Shown here in pieces: positions 36,462 to 45,489 of a stretch of 64,000 nt of DNA. Position numbers and translations under genes: made by a program. A model generated the notes under the pieces. The model worked only from the letters and a program-made list of their open reading frames with translations. It had not been told where the DNA came from and did not search any database. This DNA is from Streptomyces sp. NRRL S-1022 (GTDB taxonomy: Bacteria; Actinomycetota; Actinomycetes; Streptomycetales; Streptomycetaceae). The stretch covers positions 1 through 64,000 of the forward strand of contig NZ_JOIU01000017.1 in the NCBI RefSeq assembly GCF_000720135.1, read 5' to 3'. Each line of letters opens with the position of its first letter. The first letter of the stretch is position 1.

Positions 36462-37181
36462 ATGTCCATCCCCACTCCCACCGTCGTCCTCGTCCACGGC
36501 GCCTTCGCGGACGCGGCCAGCTGGTCCGGGGTCATCGAGGAACTGCAGGGCGACGGCATTCCCGTGATCGCTCCGCCGAACCCGCTGCGCGGCCTGGCGT
36601 CCGACGCCGCGTACGTCGCCTCCGTCGCCGCCCAGATCGACGGCCCGGTCATCCTGGTCGGGCACTCGTACGGCGGTGCGCTCATCACCGTGGCCGGCAC
36701 CACGGAGAACGTCGTCGGCCTGGTCTACGTCGCCGCGTACGCCCTCGACGAGGGCGAGAGCCTCGGCGAACTCCAGGGCCGCTACCCGCTGTCGCCGCTG
36801 GTGAGCAACCTCAAGCAGTGGACGTACCCCGTGGCCGGCGGCGACCCCGCCGTCGAGGTCACCATCGCCGAGGACGCCTTCCCGTCGGTCTTCGCCGCAG
36901 ACGTGCCCGCGGAGGTCACCAAGGTCCTCGCGGCGGCCCAGCGCCCGCTCGCAGCCGCCGCCTTCGACGAGACGGCCTCCGCCGCCGCGTGGCAGACCAA
37001 GCCGTCCTGGGCCCTGGTCGCGGCCGCGGACAACGCGATCAACCCGGAGGTGGAGCGCTTCGGCGCGAAGCGGGCCGGGGCGACGATCGTGGAGGTCGAG
37101 GGCGCCTCCCACGCCGTGGCCGTCTCCCAGCCGAAGGCCGTCGCCGACCTGATCCGCGAAGCGGTCCGCGCGACGAGCTGA
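36462..37181 (+). CDS. Alpha/beta hydrolase
   Basis: A 239-residue protein close to the one at 22042. The oxyanion region is TVVLVHGAFADAASW, the nucleophile elbow VILVGHSYGGALIT with an intact Ser, and the His is in EGASHAVAVSQPKAVA. The family includes esterases and haloperoxidase-like proteins active on unknown small substrates. ACCGAGGAGAAAC precedes ATG 36462. It forms an operon with the esterase gene and is followed by a terminator. Confidence 0.9.
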   Translation: MSIPTPTVVLVHGAFADAASWSGVIEELQGDGIPVIAPPNPLRGLASDAAYVASVAAQIDGPVILVGHSYGGALITVAGTTENVVGLVYVAAYALDEGESLGELQGRYPLSPLVSNLKQWTYPVAGGDPAVEVTIAEDAFPSVFAADVPAEVTKVLAAAQRPLAAAAFDETASAAAWQTKPSWALVAAADNAINPEVERFGAKRAGATIVEVEGASHAVAVSQPKAVADLIREAVRATS

Positions 37182-37197
37182 CCGCACCCCCACGACC

Positions 37198-37237
37198 GAC
37201 CGCGCGGACGCCTCCCCCGTTCAGCGTCCGCGCGGTC
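37198..37237 (+). terminator. Terminator after the esterase/hydrolase operon
   Basis: A perfect 14-bp stem (37198-37211 with 37224-37237) closes a 12-base loop and is followed by TTCTCC. It begins 16 bases after the hydrolase stop. Confidence 0.85.
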
Positions 37238-37368
37238 TTCTCCATGCCGGCAGGTGTCCGCCCGGCCGGAGGGCAGCACCACCGGATGGCCGCCGGCGTG
37301 GTGGAGTCGCCCGAGTGGCGCAGTCACCCCGGTGACGATATGACACCCCGTCATGACGTGGTTACTGT

Positions 37369-37938
37369 GTGCTTGTGATCAGGTCGTGGGGCAACGGGTA
37401 CGTGAGCGCGGGGCGTTCCCGTGGCGCCGCCCTGCTGATCGGGCTGGCCCTGGTCATCGCCGCGCATCTCACCGGCGCGGTGCACGCCTGCGCCTTCGCC
37501 GATCCCGAGCCGGGCGCCGTCGTGGCGTACGACCTACGGCCCGTCGCGGAGCGTGCCGAGGGCACCGGCCTGGGCGAGGGCACCGGCCTGAGTGCGCTGC
37601 CTTCTCCTCACCGGCCGGCGGTGGACGGAGCCGGCGCAACGGCCCCGGCCCAACCGGCACTTCACCACGGGCATGCGGCGGGGAGAGCCGAGGGGGCGGG
37701 TTCGACCGGCCCGGCGCCCCGCCACCGGCACGCGGTCGACGGGCACAGTGATCACTCGGCGGACCGGCCGCGTGCCGGGCTCGACGACAGCGGGCTCGGT
37801 GGCGAGGCGCATCCGCCCCTCCACCCCGCCGGATCGCGCGGGCGCTCCCCGGACACCTCCGGGCGCAGACCGCGCGGTGTGTCCCTTCCCTGTGTGAACG
37901 GCTCGGCGTTCGTGCTCGGCTGCGTGCTGCGGCAGTAG
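37369..37938 (+). CDS. Possible secreted His-rich protein, unknown function
   Basis: An open frame of 189 codons. One N-terminal hydrophobic segment ([22 protein letters not shown]) is followed by a disordered, His- and Pro-rich middle ([27 protein letters not shown]) and a short hydrophobic tail with two Cys ([15 protein letters not shown]). No ribosome site decides among the GTG starts at 37369, 37375 and later. An inverted repeat ATGAC-ACCCC-GTCAT lies at 37340-37354. The His clusters suggest metal binding. It precedes the PLP-enzyme gene by 109 bases. Reality of the gene is moderately likely. Confidence 0.45.
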   Translation: MLVIRSWGNGYVSAGRSRGAALLIGLALVIAAHLTGAVHACAFADPEPGAVVAYDLRPVAERAEGTGLGEGTGLSALPSPHRPAVDGAGATAPAQPALHHGHAAGRAEGAGSTGPAPRHRHAVDGHSDHSADRPRAGLDDSGLGGEAHPPLHPAGSRGRSPDTSGRRPRGVSLPCVNGSAFVLGCVLRQ

Positions 37939-38047
37939 GCCCGCCCCGCGCGCCCCGGGCCGTCCGCGGTCCGGGGCGCGCTCGCGCGCCCTGCCCACTC
38001 GCACAGCGCCCGCCGTACCGCCGCCGGGCGCGGAGGAGTCGTACCCC

Positions 38048-39175
38048 ATGCACACCTCGCTGCCCGCACACCTGCCCGAACCCTCCGGGGCGCGCACGTC
38101 CCGGCTGCTGACCGCCCGGCGCCCCTCCCACCTCGTCGGCGACACCCCGGTGCTGTGGGTGGACACGCCGTTCGCCCCGCCGGGCCGCGGCTTCCACGCC
38201 AAGCTGGAAGGCGCCAACCCCGGCGGCCTCAAGGACCGGCCCGCCCTGCACATGGTCCGCGAGGCCCGCCGGCGCGGCGACCTCGTGCCGGGCGCACCGA
38301 TCGTCGAGTCCTCCAGCGGCACCCTCGGACTGGGCCTCGCCCTGGCCGGGCTGACCTACGGCCACCCGGTGACCGTCGTGACCGACCCGGGCATGGAACC
38401 GGCCGTGGCCCGCCTGCTCACCGCACGGGGCGCACGGGTGCTCCAGGTCACCGCGCCGCACCCGGCGGGCGGCTGGCAGGAGGCGCGCCGCGCGCGGGTC
38501 GCCGAACTGCTGGCGCGGACGCCGGGAGCGTACTGCCCGGACCAGTACCGCAACCCCGACAACGTCGCCGCCTACCGTCCCCTCGCGGCCGAGCTGATCG
38601 GCCAACTCGGCCGGGTCGACGTGCTGGTGGCGGCGGTCGGTACGGGCGGACACTCCGCCGGTGTCTCCGCCGTGCTGCGGGCGGCCTTCCCCCGGCTGAC
38701 GCTCATCGGTGTGGACTCGGTCGGCTCGGCGATCTTCGGCCAGCCGGCGGGGCCGCGGCTGATGCGCGGCCTGGGCTCCAGCGTCCACCCGGACAACGTC
38801 GACTACGCGGCCTTCGCCGAGGTCCACTGGGTGGCCCCGGCCGAGGCGGTCTGGGCCTGCCGCCAACTCGCCCGCCGGCACTACGTCTCCGGTGGCTGGA
38901 GCGTGGGAGCGGTGGCGCTGGTGGCCGGGTGGGCGGCGCGGGCGTACCCCGCCGGCACCAGGATCGCCGCGATCTTCCCCGACGGCCCGCACCGCTACCT
39001 GACGACGGTCTACGACGACGCCTGGTGCCGTGAGCACGGCCTCCTGGGGCGGACGCCACCGCCGGGGCCGGACCACATCGCCGATCCGGACGCCCGCGCG
39101 GTGACCCGGTGGACACGGTGCGCACGGGTCCGCGATCCGCTCGCGCGCGACCGTGCGAAGGCGGGTGCCCGGTGA
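38048..39175 (+). CDS. PLP-dependent cysteine synthase-like enzyme
   Basis: A 375-residue fold-type II PLP enzyme. The Schiff-base Lys is in [15 protein letters not shown], the substrate loop in [13 protein letters not shown], and the phosphate-binding loop in [13 protein letters not shown]. CysK/CysM relatives do beta-replacement on O-acetyl- or O-phosphoserine; SbnA-type relatives start 2,3-diaminopropionate synthesis. The extra C-terminus and pairing with an exporter gene argue against a housekeeping cysteine synthase. GGAGGAG precedes ATG 38048, and the stop overlaps the MFS start. Confidence 0.88.
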   Translation: MHTSLPAHLPEPSGARTSRLLTARRPSHLVGDTPVLWVDTPFAPPGRGFHAKLEGANPGGLKDRPALHMVREARRRGDLVPGAPIVESSSGTLGLGLALAGLTYGHPVTVVTDPGMEPAVARLLTARGARVLQVTAPHPAGGWQEARRARVAELLARTPGAYCPDQYRNPDNVAAYRPLAAELIGQLGRVDVLVAAVGTGGHSAGVSAVLRAAFPRLTLIGVDSVGSAIFGQPAGPRLMRGLGSSVHPDNVDYAAFAEVHWVAPAEAVWACRQLARRHYVSGGWSVGAVALVAGWAARAYPAGTRIAAIFPDGPHRYLTTVYDDAWCREHGLLGRTPPPGPDHIADPDARAVTRWTRCARVRDPLARDRAKAGAR

Positions 39176-40413
39176 AGCGGCTGTGGGCCCGGACGGGCGC
39201 CTTCGACCGGCCGTCCCGGCTGCTGATGGTCAATCAGTTCGCGATCAACCTGGGCTTCTACATGCTCATGCCCTACCTGGCCGACCACCTCGCCCACGGC
39301 CTCGGCCTGGCCGCCTGGGCGGTCGGCCTGGTGCTGGGCGTGCGCAACTTCTCCCAGCAGGGCATGTTCCTGTTCGGCGGCACCCTCGCCGACCGCTACG
39401 GCTGCAAACCGATGATCCTCACCGGGTGCGCCCTGCGCGCGGTCGCCTTCGGGCTGCTGGCGGTGGCCGACTCGCTGCCCGCGCTGGTGGCGGCGTCGGC
39501 GCTGACCGGTCTGGCGGGCGCGCTGTTCAATCCGGCGGTACGGGCCTACCTCGCGGCGGACGCGGGGGAGGAGCGGCGGGTGGCGGCCTTCGCCGCGTTC
39601 AACGTCTTCTACCAGGCGGGCGTCCTGGCCGGCCCGCTCGCCGGACTCGCCCTGCTCACCTGGGACTTCGGCGCGGTCTGTACGGTCGCGGCGCTCGTCT
39701 TCGGCGCCCTGGCCGTCCTGCAGGCCCGCGCCCTGCCCGCCCGGCCCCCCGCCGGCCGCAGCGGCGAACCCGCCTGGCGGGCGGTCGCCACCGACTGGCG
39801 CACCGTCGCCGCCAACCGTCCCTTCCTCCTCTTCGCGGCGGCCATGAGCGGTTCCTACGTGCTGGCGTTCCAGGTGTATCTCGCCCTGCCGCTGCACGCC
39901 CGGGCCCTGTTCGGCCAGCGCACCGGCGCGGTCACCGGCACGGTCTTCGCCGCGTCGGCGCTGGCCGCGCTCGCGGGCCAGCTGAAGCTGACCGCGTGGG
40001 CGCAGCGCACCCTGACCGGGCCGCAGGCCGTCGCCTGCGGGCTGGCGGTCATGGGCGCGGCCTTCCTGCCCCTGCTGCCCCGGTCGCGGGGCGCCCTCGC
40101 CGGGGCGGTCGCCCTGACGCTGTGCGCGGTCCTGCTGGCCTGCGGCGGGGCGCTGCTCTACCCCTTCGAGATGGACACCGTCGTACGGCTCTCCGGGGAC
40201 CGGCTCGTCGCCACGTACTACGGCGCCTACAGCACCGCCTCCGGTATCGCGGTCTCGCTGGGCAACCTGGCCGTGGGGGCGCTGTTCGACACCGGGGTGG
40301 GCTGGCTGCCGTGGGCCGCGCTGACCGCGACCGGGTTCGGCTGCGCCGCTCTGGTGGTACGGCTGCACCGGGCCGGCCACCTGGTGGCGCGGCCGGCGCC
40401 GGTGGCCGGGTGA
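39172..40413 (+). CDS. MFS transporter, putative exporter
   Basis: A 413-residue transporter with 12 predicted helices. The MFS loop 2-3 motif is seen as [18 protein letters not shown] 39172 overlaps the stop of the PLP-enzyme gene (GTGA), so translation is coupled. MFS proteins of this DHA1-like type export small molecules by proton antiport. By inference the cargo is the product of the PLP enzyme or its pathway. Confidence 0.9.
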   Translation: MKRLWARTGAFDRPSRLLMVNQFAINLGFYMLMPYLADHLAHGLGLAAWAVGLVLGVRNFSQQGMFLFGGTLADRYGCKPMILTGCALRAVAFGLLAVADSLPALVAASALTGLAGALFNPAVRAYLAADAGEERRVAAFAAFNVFYQAGVLAGPLAGLALLTWDFGAVCTVAALVFGALAVLQARALPARPPAGRSGEPAWRAVATDWRTVAANRPFLLFAAAMSGSYVLAFQVYLALPLHARALFGQRTGAVTGTVFAASALAALAGQLKLTAWAQRTLTGPQAVACGLAVMGAAFLPLLPRSRGALAGAVALTLCAVLLACGGALLYPFEMDTVVRLSGDRLVATYYGAYSTASGIAVSLGNLAVGALFDTGVGWLPWAALTATGFGCAALVVRLHRAGHLVARPAPVAG

Positions 40414-40545
40414 GGGCCGCCGGGGAGCCTGCGCAGGCGCGTCCGACGGCGGTGGACCGGTCCGTTGCAGACCCCCGCACCAGTCGATTCCGGCGCGGAG
40501 GGGTTGTCCTGACAGCACCTCGCCCCTAGGGTCGTCCGGTACGGG

Positions 40546-40559
40546 AGCAAGCGCTTTCT
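40546..40559. promoter_or_regulatory. LacI/GalR-type operator
   Basis: AGCAAGCGCTTTCT centres on the palindrome AAGCGCTT (40549-40556), the typical core bound by LacI/GalR regulators. It lies 41-54 bases before the oxidoreductase start, where it could block transcription of the three-gene operon. No LacI-type gene is adjacent. Confidence 0.6.
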
Positions 40560-40599
40560 ACGACTGCCGACGACCCGACCTGCCTCCGAGGAGCGCCGC

Positions 40600-41712
40600 A
40601 TGTCCCTGCCCGCACCCCGCCGGGTCGCCGTGATCGGCACCGGTGCCATCGTCACCGGAAGCCATCTGCCCGCGCTCGGCGCCCATGCCGAGCGGGTCGA
40701 ACTGGTCGCCGCCGTCGACGTGGACGAGGTCCGGCTGGACGCCTTCCGGCAGCTCGCGGGTGCGGGGGTCGCCGGGTTCACCTCGACGGACGCCATGCTG
40801 GACGCCGTACACCCGGACCTGGTGCTGATCGGCACCCCGCCGGCGCTGCACCGGGAGCAGACCGTGGCCGCGCTCAAGGCGGGCGCCTGGGTGCTGTGCG
40901 AGAAGCCGCTGTGCCTGTCACCGGCCGAACTCGACGACATCACCGCCGCCGAGGAGGCCTCCGGCGCCTACGCCTCGGTGATCTTCCAACACCGCTACGG
41001 CTCCGGCGCCGTACACGCCCGCGACCTGATCGCACGCGGCGAGCTGGGCGCCCCGCTGGTGGCGCACTGCCAGACCACCTGGCACCGGGACGGCGCCTAC
41101 TACTCCCTGCCGTGGCGCGGCCGGTGGGCCACGGAGGGCGGCGGGCCCACGATGGGGCACGGCATCCACCAGTACGACCTGCTGCTGCACCTGCTCGGCG
41201 CGTGGGAGGAGATACGGGCCATGGCGGCCCGGCTGGTCCACGACATCGAGAGCGAGGACGTCTCCACCGCCCTCATCCGCTTCCGCAACGGCGCGCTCGC
41301 CACCGTCGTCAACAGCGTGCTCTCCCCGGCCGAGGTGAGCCGCATCCGCATCGACTGCGCCGACGCCACGGTGGAGCTGACCCACCTGTACGGACACGGC
41401 AACGACGACTGGGTCTACACCCCGGCCCCGCACGTCCGCCCGGAGCGTGCCGCCGCCTGGCGCGCCCCCGCCGAGGACGTCCCCAGCTCGCACACCGCGC
41501 AGCTCGGCGCCCTCCTCGACGCCTACGACCGTGGCGTACGGCCCCCCGGCAGCGGCCCGGACGCCCGCGCCGCCCTGGAGTTCGCCGCCGCGCTGTACAA
41601 GGCGGCGTTCACCGGACAGCCGGTGCGTGCCGGCGAGATCGGTCCCGGCGACCCCTACTACACGGCCATGCACGGCGGACACCCCGACTGGGCCCCGAAG
41701 GAGCGCGCGTGA
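40600..41712 (+). CDS. Gfo/Idh/MocA family NAD(P)-dependent oxidoreductase
   Basis: A 370-residue dehydrogenase. The Rossmann loop reads VAVIGTGAIVTGSHLPAL, and the family Lys is in VLCEKPLCLSPAEL. A C-terminal alpha/beta domain with GHGIHQYDLLLHL supplies the catalytic His region. Such enzymes oxidise sugars, inositols or aldehyde groups. GAGGAG precedes ATG 40600. Its last bases overlap the PmoA gene start (GTGA). Confidence 0.92.
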   Translation: MSLPAPRRVAVIGTGAIVTGSHLPALGAHAERVELVAAVDVDEVRLDAFRQLAGAGVAGFTSTDAMLDAVHPDLVLIGTPPALHREQTVAALKAGAWVLCEKPLCLSPAELDDITAAEEASGAYASVIFQHRYGSGAVHARDLIARGELGAPLVAHCQTTWHRDGAYYSLPWRGRWATEGGGPTMGHGIHQYDLLLHLLGAWEEIRAMAARLVHDIESEDVSTALIRFRNGALATVVNSVLSPAEVSRIRIDCADATVELTHLYGHGNDDWVYTPAPHVRPERAAAWRAPAEDVPSSHTAQLGALLDAYDRGVRPPGSGPDARAALEFAAALYKAAFTGQPVRAGEIGPGDPYYTAMHGGHPDWAPKERA

Positions 41713-42638
41713 GCCTCCGCGTCAGCCACGTCCACGGCGAGCACCTCGCGGTCGAGGCGCCGAACGGCACCGAGATCCTCCGCTACGTCTACCGCCCCGA
41801 CCCGGACCCCTTCGAGTCCCGCAAGCCCTACGCCCACCCCGTGCGCACCCTGGCCGGCCGCACGGTGACCGGGTACCGGCCGAACGACCACCGCTGGCAC
41901 AAGGGCCTGCAGATGACGGCCAGCCATCTGTCCGGGCAGAACTTCTGGGGCGGCAACTCCTATGTGCGCGGCCGGGGTTACCTGGCCCTGCCCGACCGGG
42001 TCGGCTCCATGCGCCACGACGGCTTCGGTGCCGTCACCGTCGAGGACCGACGGTTCGGGTTCACCGAGGAGTTGACCTGGGTCGAGAACGGCGGGCGGGA
42101 ATGGGCCCGCGAAGTGCGCGGGATCGCCGTGCACTCGGTGGACGAGGAGGCCGGCTCCTGGGCGCTGGACTGGTCGATCCGGCTCACCAACATCCTTGCC
42201 AAGCCGCTGGTGTTCGGCTCCCCGACCACCGCGGGCCGGGAACTGGCCGGGTACACCGGACTGCAGTGGCGCGGGCCGCGCGACTTCACCGGCGGCCGGG
42301 TCCTCACTCCCGGCGCGGAGGACGCCGGTGCGGGGAAGCTCATGGGCAGCCAAGGGCCGTGGCTGGCCTTCACCGCCGAGCACGACGAGGTCGACGGGCA
42401 CTCCACCCTCGTCTTCGCGCACGCGCCGGAGAACCTGGACGAGACGTCCGCGATCCACGAGTCCCACTGGTTCGTGCGTTCCGCACCCGTTCCCACCGTC
42501 GCCTTCTCCTGGGCCTTCTTCGAGGAGTTCACGCTGGAGCCGGGGGAGTCCTTCGACTACCGCTACCGGGTGGTGATCGCCGACGGGGCCTGGGACCGCG
42601 ACCGGATCGCCGCCCACCTGGAAGCCCTGCCGTGGTGA
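41709..42638 (+). CDS. PmoA-like (DUF6807) family protein
   Basis: A 309-residue protein. Characteristic segments are RPNDHRWHKGLQMTASHLSG and NFWGGNSYVRGRGYL, followed by an all-beta body and GESFDYRYRVVIADG. Despite its database name it is unrelated to the methane monooxygenase membrane subunit. It usually accompanies sugar oxidoreductases and may be a carbohydrate-binding or epimerase-like beta-sandwich protein. GTG 41709 overlaps the upstream stop. Confidence 0.85.
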   Translation: MSLRVSHVHGEHLAVEAPNGTEILRYVYRPDPDPFESRKPYAHPVRTLAGRTVTGYRPNDHRWHKGLQMTASHLSGQNFWGGNSYVRGRGYLALPDRVGSMRHDGFGAVTVEDRRFGFTEELTWVENGGREWAREVRGIAVHSVDEEAGSWALDWSIRLTNILAKPLVFGSPTTAGRELAGYTGLQWRGPRDFTGGRVLTPGAEDAGAGKLMGSQGPWLAFTAEHDEVDGHSTLVFAHAPENLDETSAIHESHWFVRSAPVPTVAFSWAFFEEFTLEPGESFDYRYRVVIADGAWDRDRIAAHLEALPW

Positions 42639-43393
42639 CCGAACCCGCGGGCGCCCCGCCGCACCCGCTGCCCGGGGCCGTCGGCCTGTCCCACCTGAGC
42701 GCATACGACTGGGAGGCCGCCGACGGCGTCCGCGGCGGCAGCCCGCACCTGCACCTGGTGTGCACGGAGGCGTACGTCGTCACGGGCGGCCGGGGCGCGG
42801 TGCAGACGCTCGGCCCCGACGGCTACCGGGACATCCCGCTGCGGCCCGGCTCGGTCGCCTGGTTCACACCCGGGACCGTGCACCGCATGGTGCAGGGCGG
42901 CGGCCTGCGCGTCACCGTGCTGATGCAGAACAGCGGGCTGCCCGAGGCCGGGGACGCCGTCTTCACCTTCCCGGCCGAGGTGATCGCCGACCCGGAGCGG
43001 TACGCGGCGGCGGCCGCCCTCCCGCCGGGCACCGGCGCGCGGACCGAGGCGGCGGCCCGGCGCCGCAGGGACCTCGCCGTCGAGGGCTACCTCGTCCTGC
43101 GCGAGGCCCTGGCCGCCGGGGACGACCGCCCCTACCGGGACTTCCAGCGTGCCGCCGCCCGCCTGGTCCGCGCCGAGGTGCCCGCCTGGCGTGAACTGTG
43201 GCGCGCGGGCGCCCTCGCCACCGCCGAGCGCACCGGTGCCCAGCTCGACGCGCTGGAGGCGGGGGCCCCGGCCTATCTCGGTGCGGCGACCGCGTACGAG
43301 ACCACGCCCACCCGGCGCGGTGGCTTCGGGATGTGCGGGCGCCGCGACGAGTACGCCGTGCCGGGCACGACCCTGCCGTACCACGCCGGCTGA
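42635..43393 (+). CDS. Cupin domain-containing protein
   Basis: A 252-residue protein. The first cupin motif is GSPHLHLVCTEAYVVTGGRG (H-x-H...E), and the second is PGTVHRMV. A helical C-terminal half (about 110-252) follows and is not a known domain to me. GTG 42635 overlaps the PmoA stop, completing a three-gene coupled operon. It may isomerise or bind the sugar handled by the oxidoreductase. Confidence 0.85.
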   Translation: MTEPAGAPPHPLPGAVGLSHLSAYDWEAADGVRGGSPHLHLVCTEAYVVTGGRGAVQTLGPDGYRDIPLRPGSVAWFTPGTVHRMVQGGGLRVTVLMQNSGLPEAGDAVFTFPAEVIADPERYAAAAALPPGTGARTEAAARRRRDLAVEGYLVLREALAAGDDRPYRDFQRAAARLVRAEVPAWRELWRAGALATAERTGAQLDALEAGAPAYLGAATAYETTPTRRGGFGMCGRRDEYAVPGTTLPYHAG

Positions 43394-43396
43394 GAC

Positions 43397-45316
43397 TCAG
43401 CGCCGAGCGGCCCGGCACAGCAGGGCCGCCGGGCCGGGAGCGCTGCCCACGCGGGTGGTGAAGGCGATGCCGGCGGCGTACTCGTCCGCCGCGCACTGGC
43501 CCTTGTAGGCGCCGTACGCGAAGTCCCCGCCGGAGGCGTCGGCGGGACGGTCGTCGGACCGGTCGAACCACAGCGTGCGGCCGGTGTCCGACAGCCCGGA
43601 GCGCGCCGGGACGCACAGCGCGGCCGACACCCGCGCGCCGCGCATGCTGTAGCCGATGAGGAACTGCCCGGCGGGACACTGGTACTTGGTGTACCCGGAC
43701 GCCCAGTCGCCGCCCGCCGGGACGTACCGCTCGTCGGTGACGACCGTCTGGCGGGCGTCGGCGGCCCGCGCATCACCCGGGCCGGCGTCGGTGCACAGCC
43801 CGCGCCCACCGGTGTGGCTCAGCCCGGCCAGTCGCGTACCGTCCGGGCAGGCGGCCTTGTACGCCCCCCGGTCCCAGTCTCCCGTGGCGCGCACCCGCAG
43901 TGACGCCACCGCGTCGCCGTGATCGGTGCTGAGCATGCGCCAGAGCGGGTCGGACGCCACGGGCCCCGTCCGGCCCGGCGTGCTCGTCAGGTGCCGCCAG
44001 GCGGTGGCGCGCCAGTCGCCCGGGTCGAGGACGCCCGAGCGGTGCCCCGCGTCGTCGTAGCGCAGCAGCGCCCAGTCGTCGTGGCCCTCGAAGCCGACCA
44101 GCGGCCAGAACGCGAAGTCGGCGTCGTGGTCGGCGAAGTAGTCGGTGACGTTGCCGAACCAGGCGCGGGCCGCCGGGTTCGTCTCGTTCGATCCGATGCC
44201 GAACTCGCTCACCCACACGGGAGCGGTGTAGTGCCGGCCGCCCTCCTCCACGAAGAACGCCTCGTCGTCCAGCGCCGCGGCCAGTTCTGCCCGGGACAGG
44301 TCCTGGTAGCGGGCGTCGTGGGTCTCGCCGATGCCGGTGGCTCCGCTGTGGTGCGGGCCGGTGTAGCCGTAGAAGTGGGCCGAGTAGACCAGTTTGCGGG
44401 AGTCCACGAGGGTGTGCGACAGGGTGCGGGCGGGGGCGAGCACCGGACGGCCGTGCGGGAGCCCGTCGACGGGCACGCCGGTCCAGTTGATGCCCTCGAT
44501 CACGATGAGGAGGCGCGGGTCGGCCTCGGTGAGGATGCGGTCGGCGGCCAGCTGGGCCGCGCGGTACCAGTCGTGGTCGTCGCCCAGGCCCCAGTCGGGG
44601 TCGTCGAGGACGTCACGCCGGACCTCGTTGTACAGGTCGGCGCCGACCACGCGCGGCACGGAGGCGTAGCGGCGCGCCATGAACACCCAGTCGTCCGCCC
44701 ACCGGGCGGTGGACTGAGCGCTGTTCCACCGTTCGTTGCCGTCGATGCCGCAGCACCAACGGAAGGTGTTCGTATGGTTGTTGAGGATCACGGCGAAGCC
44801 GCTGCGGCTCAGCGCGTCCACCACGGTGTCGTAGATCTCCAGCGGTGTCCGGCCGCGCAGGGCGGGGTTGGCCGCCACGGCGCCGTCGGGCACGGGCGTC
44901 GTGCTGTGGATCATCTCGTTGGAGAACGGCAGCCGGACGGTGTTGATCCCCAGCTCGTGGAAGTCGGCCAGCAGCCGGGGCAGCGGTGTGCGGTCCAGGC
45001 CGAGCGGTATGCCGTGGGAGTCCTGGCCGGCGTGGTGGCCGGCCGGGTCGGCAGGACTGCCGCTGCCGGTCCACGAGCCCTGCGCGCCGTCCCAGTTGGC
45101 GCCCTTGAGCCGGAAGCGGTCGCCATGGGCGTCCACGACGTACCGGCCCCGGGTCGACAAGGGTGCCGCCCACGTCGGCTCCTCCGTCGCGCCGGCGGCG
45201 GCACGGGCGGGGGCGACGGCCGGTGGTGCGGCGGCGGCCACGGTGGCCGGGGCGGCCGTGAGCAGGAGTCCCGCGGCGGTGGCGGCGAGCCGCAGGAGGG
45301 CTGGTGGCATCGGCAT
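43397..45316 (-). CDS. Secreted GH5 glycosidase with C-terminal triple Cys-repeat domain
   Basis: A 639-residue secreted enzyme with a signal peptide at 1-43. The GH5 catalytic domain spans about 45-450, with the acid/base Glu231 in DLYNEVRRD and the nucleophile Glu371 in WVSEFGIGSN. The N-terminal KGANWDG is typical. The C-terminus (477-635) has three related repeats of about 50 residues, each with a G-D-(W/F)...G-Y-K...C pattern and a closing Cys: TGDWDRGAYKAAC, GGDWASGYTKYQC and GGDFAYGAYKGQC. It probably hydrolyses a beta-glucan or similar polymer outside the cell. Only 3 bases separate it from the convergent cupin gene. Confidence 0.88.
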   Translation of the reverse strand: MPMPPALLRLAATAAGLLLTAAPATVAAAAPPAVAPARAAAGATEEPTWAAPLSTRGRYVVDAHGDRFRLKGANWDGAQGSWTGSGSPADPAGHHAGQDSHGIPLGLDRTPLPRLLADFHELGINTVRLPFSNEMIHSTTPVPDGAVAANPALRGRTPLEIYDTVVDALSRSGFAVILNNHTNTFRWCCGIDGNERWNSAQSTARWADDWVFMARRYASVPRVVGADLYNEVRRDVLDDPDWGLGDDHDWYRAAQLAADRILTEADPRLLIVIEGINWTGVPVDGLPHGRPVLAPARTLSHTLVDSRKLVYSAHFYGYTGPHHSGATGIGETHDARYQDLSRAELAAALDDEAFFVEEGGRHYTAPVWVSEFGIGSNETNPAARAWFGNVTDYFADHDADFAFWPLVGFEGHDDWALLRYDDAGHRSGVLDPGDWRATAWRHLTSTPGRTGPVASDPLWRMLSTDHGDAVASLRVRATGDWDRGAYKAACPDGTRLAGLSHTGGRGLCTDAGPGDARAADARQTVVTDERYVPAGGDWASGYTKYQCPAGQFLIGYSMRGARVSAALCVPARSGLSDTGRTLWFDRSDDRPADASGGDFAYGAYKGQCAADEYAAGIAFTTRVGSAPGPAALLCRAARR

Positions 45317-45489
45317 GAGGGCGGCCTCGGTGGTCGGAGGTGGGGGAGCCGGGCGGGCCGGGCGACGGCGCCGCCCGGCCGGGCGGGGTGTCCACCACCG
45401 TGCACCGTGCAGGAAACGGCCGAGGAGGTCCATACCTGCGACGGAGGTCCTTCGGGCGTACCGGGGTTCCGGGGCGGGCGCCAGGGGCG

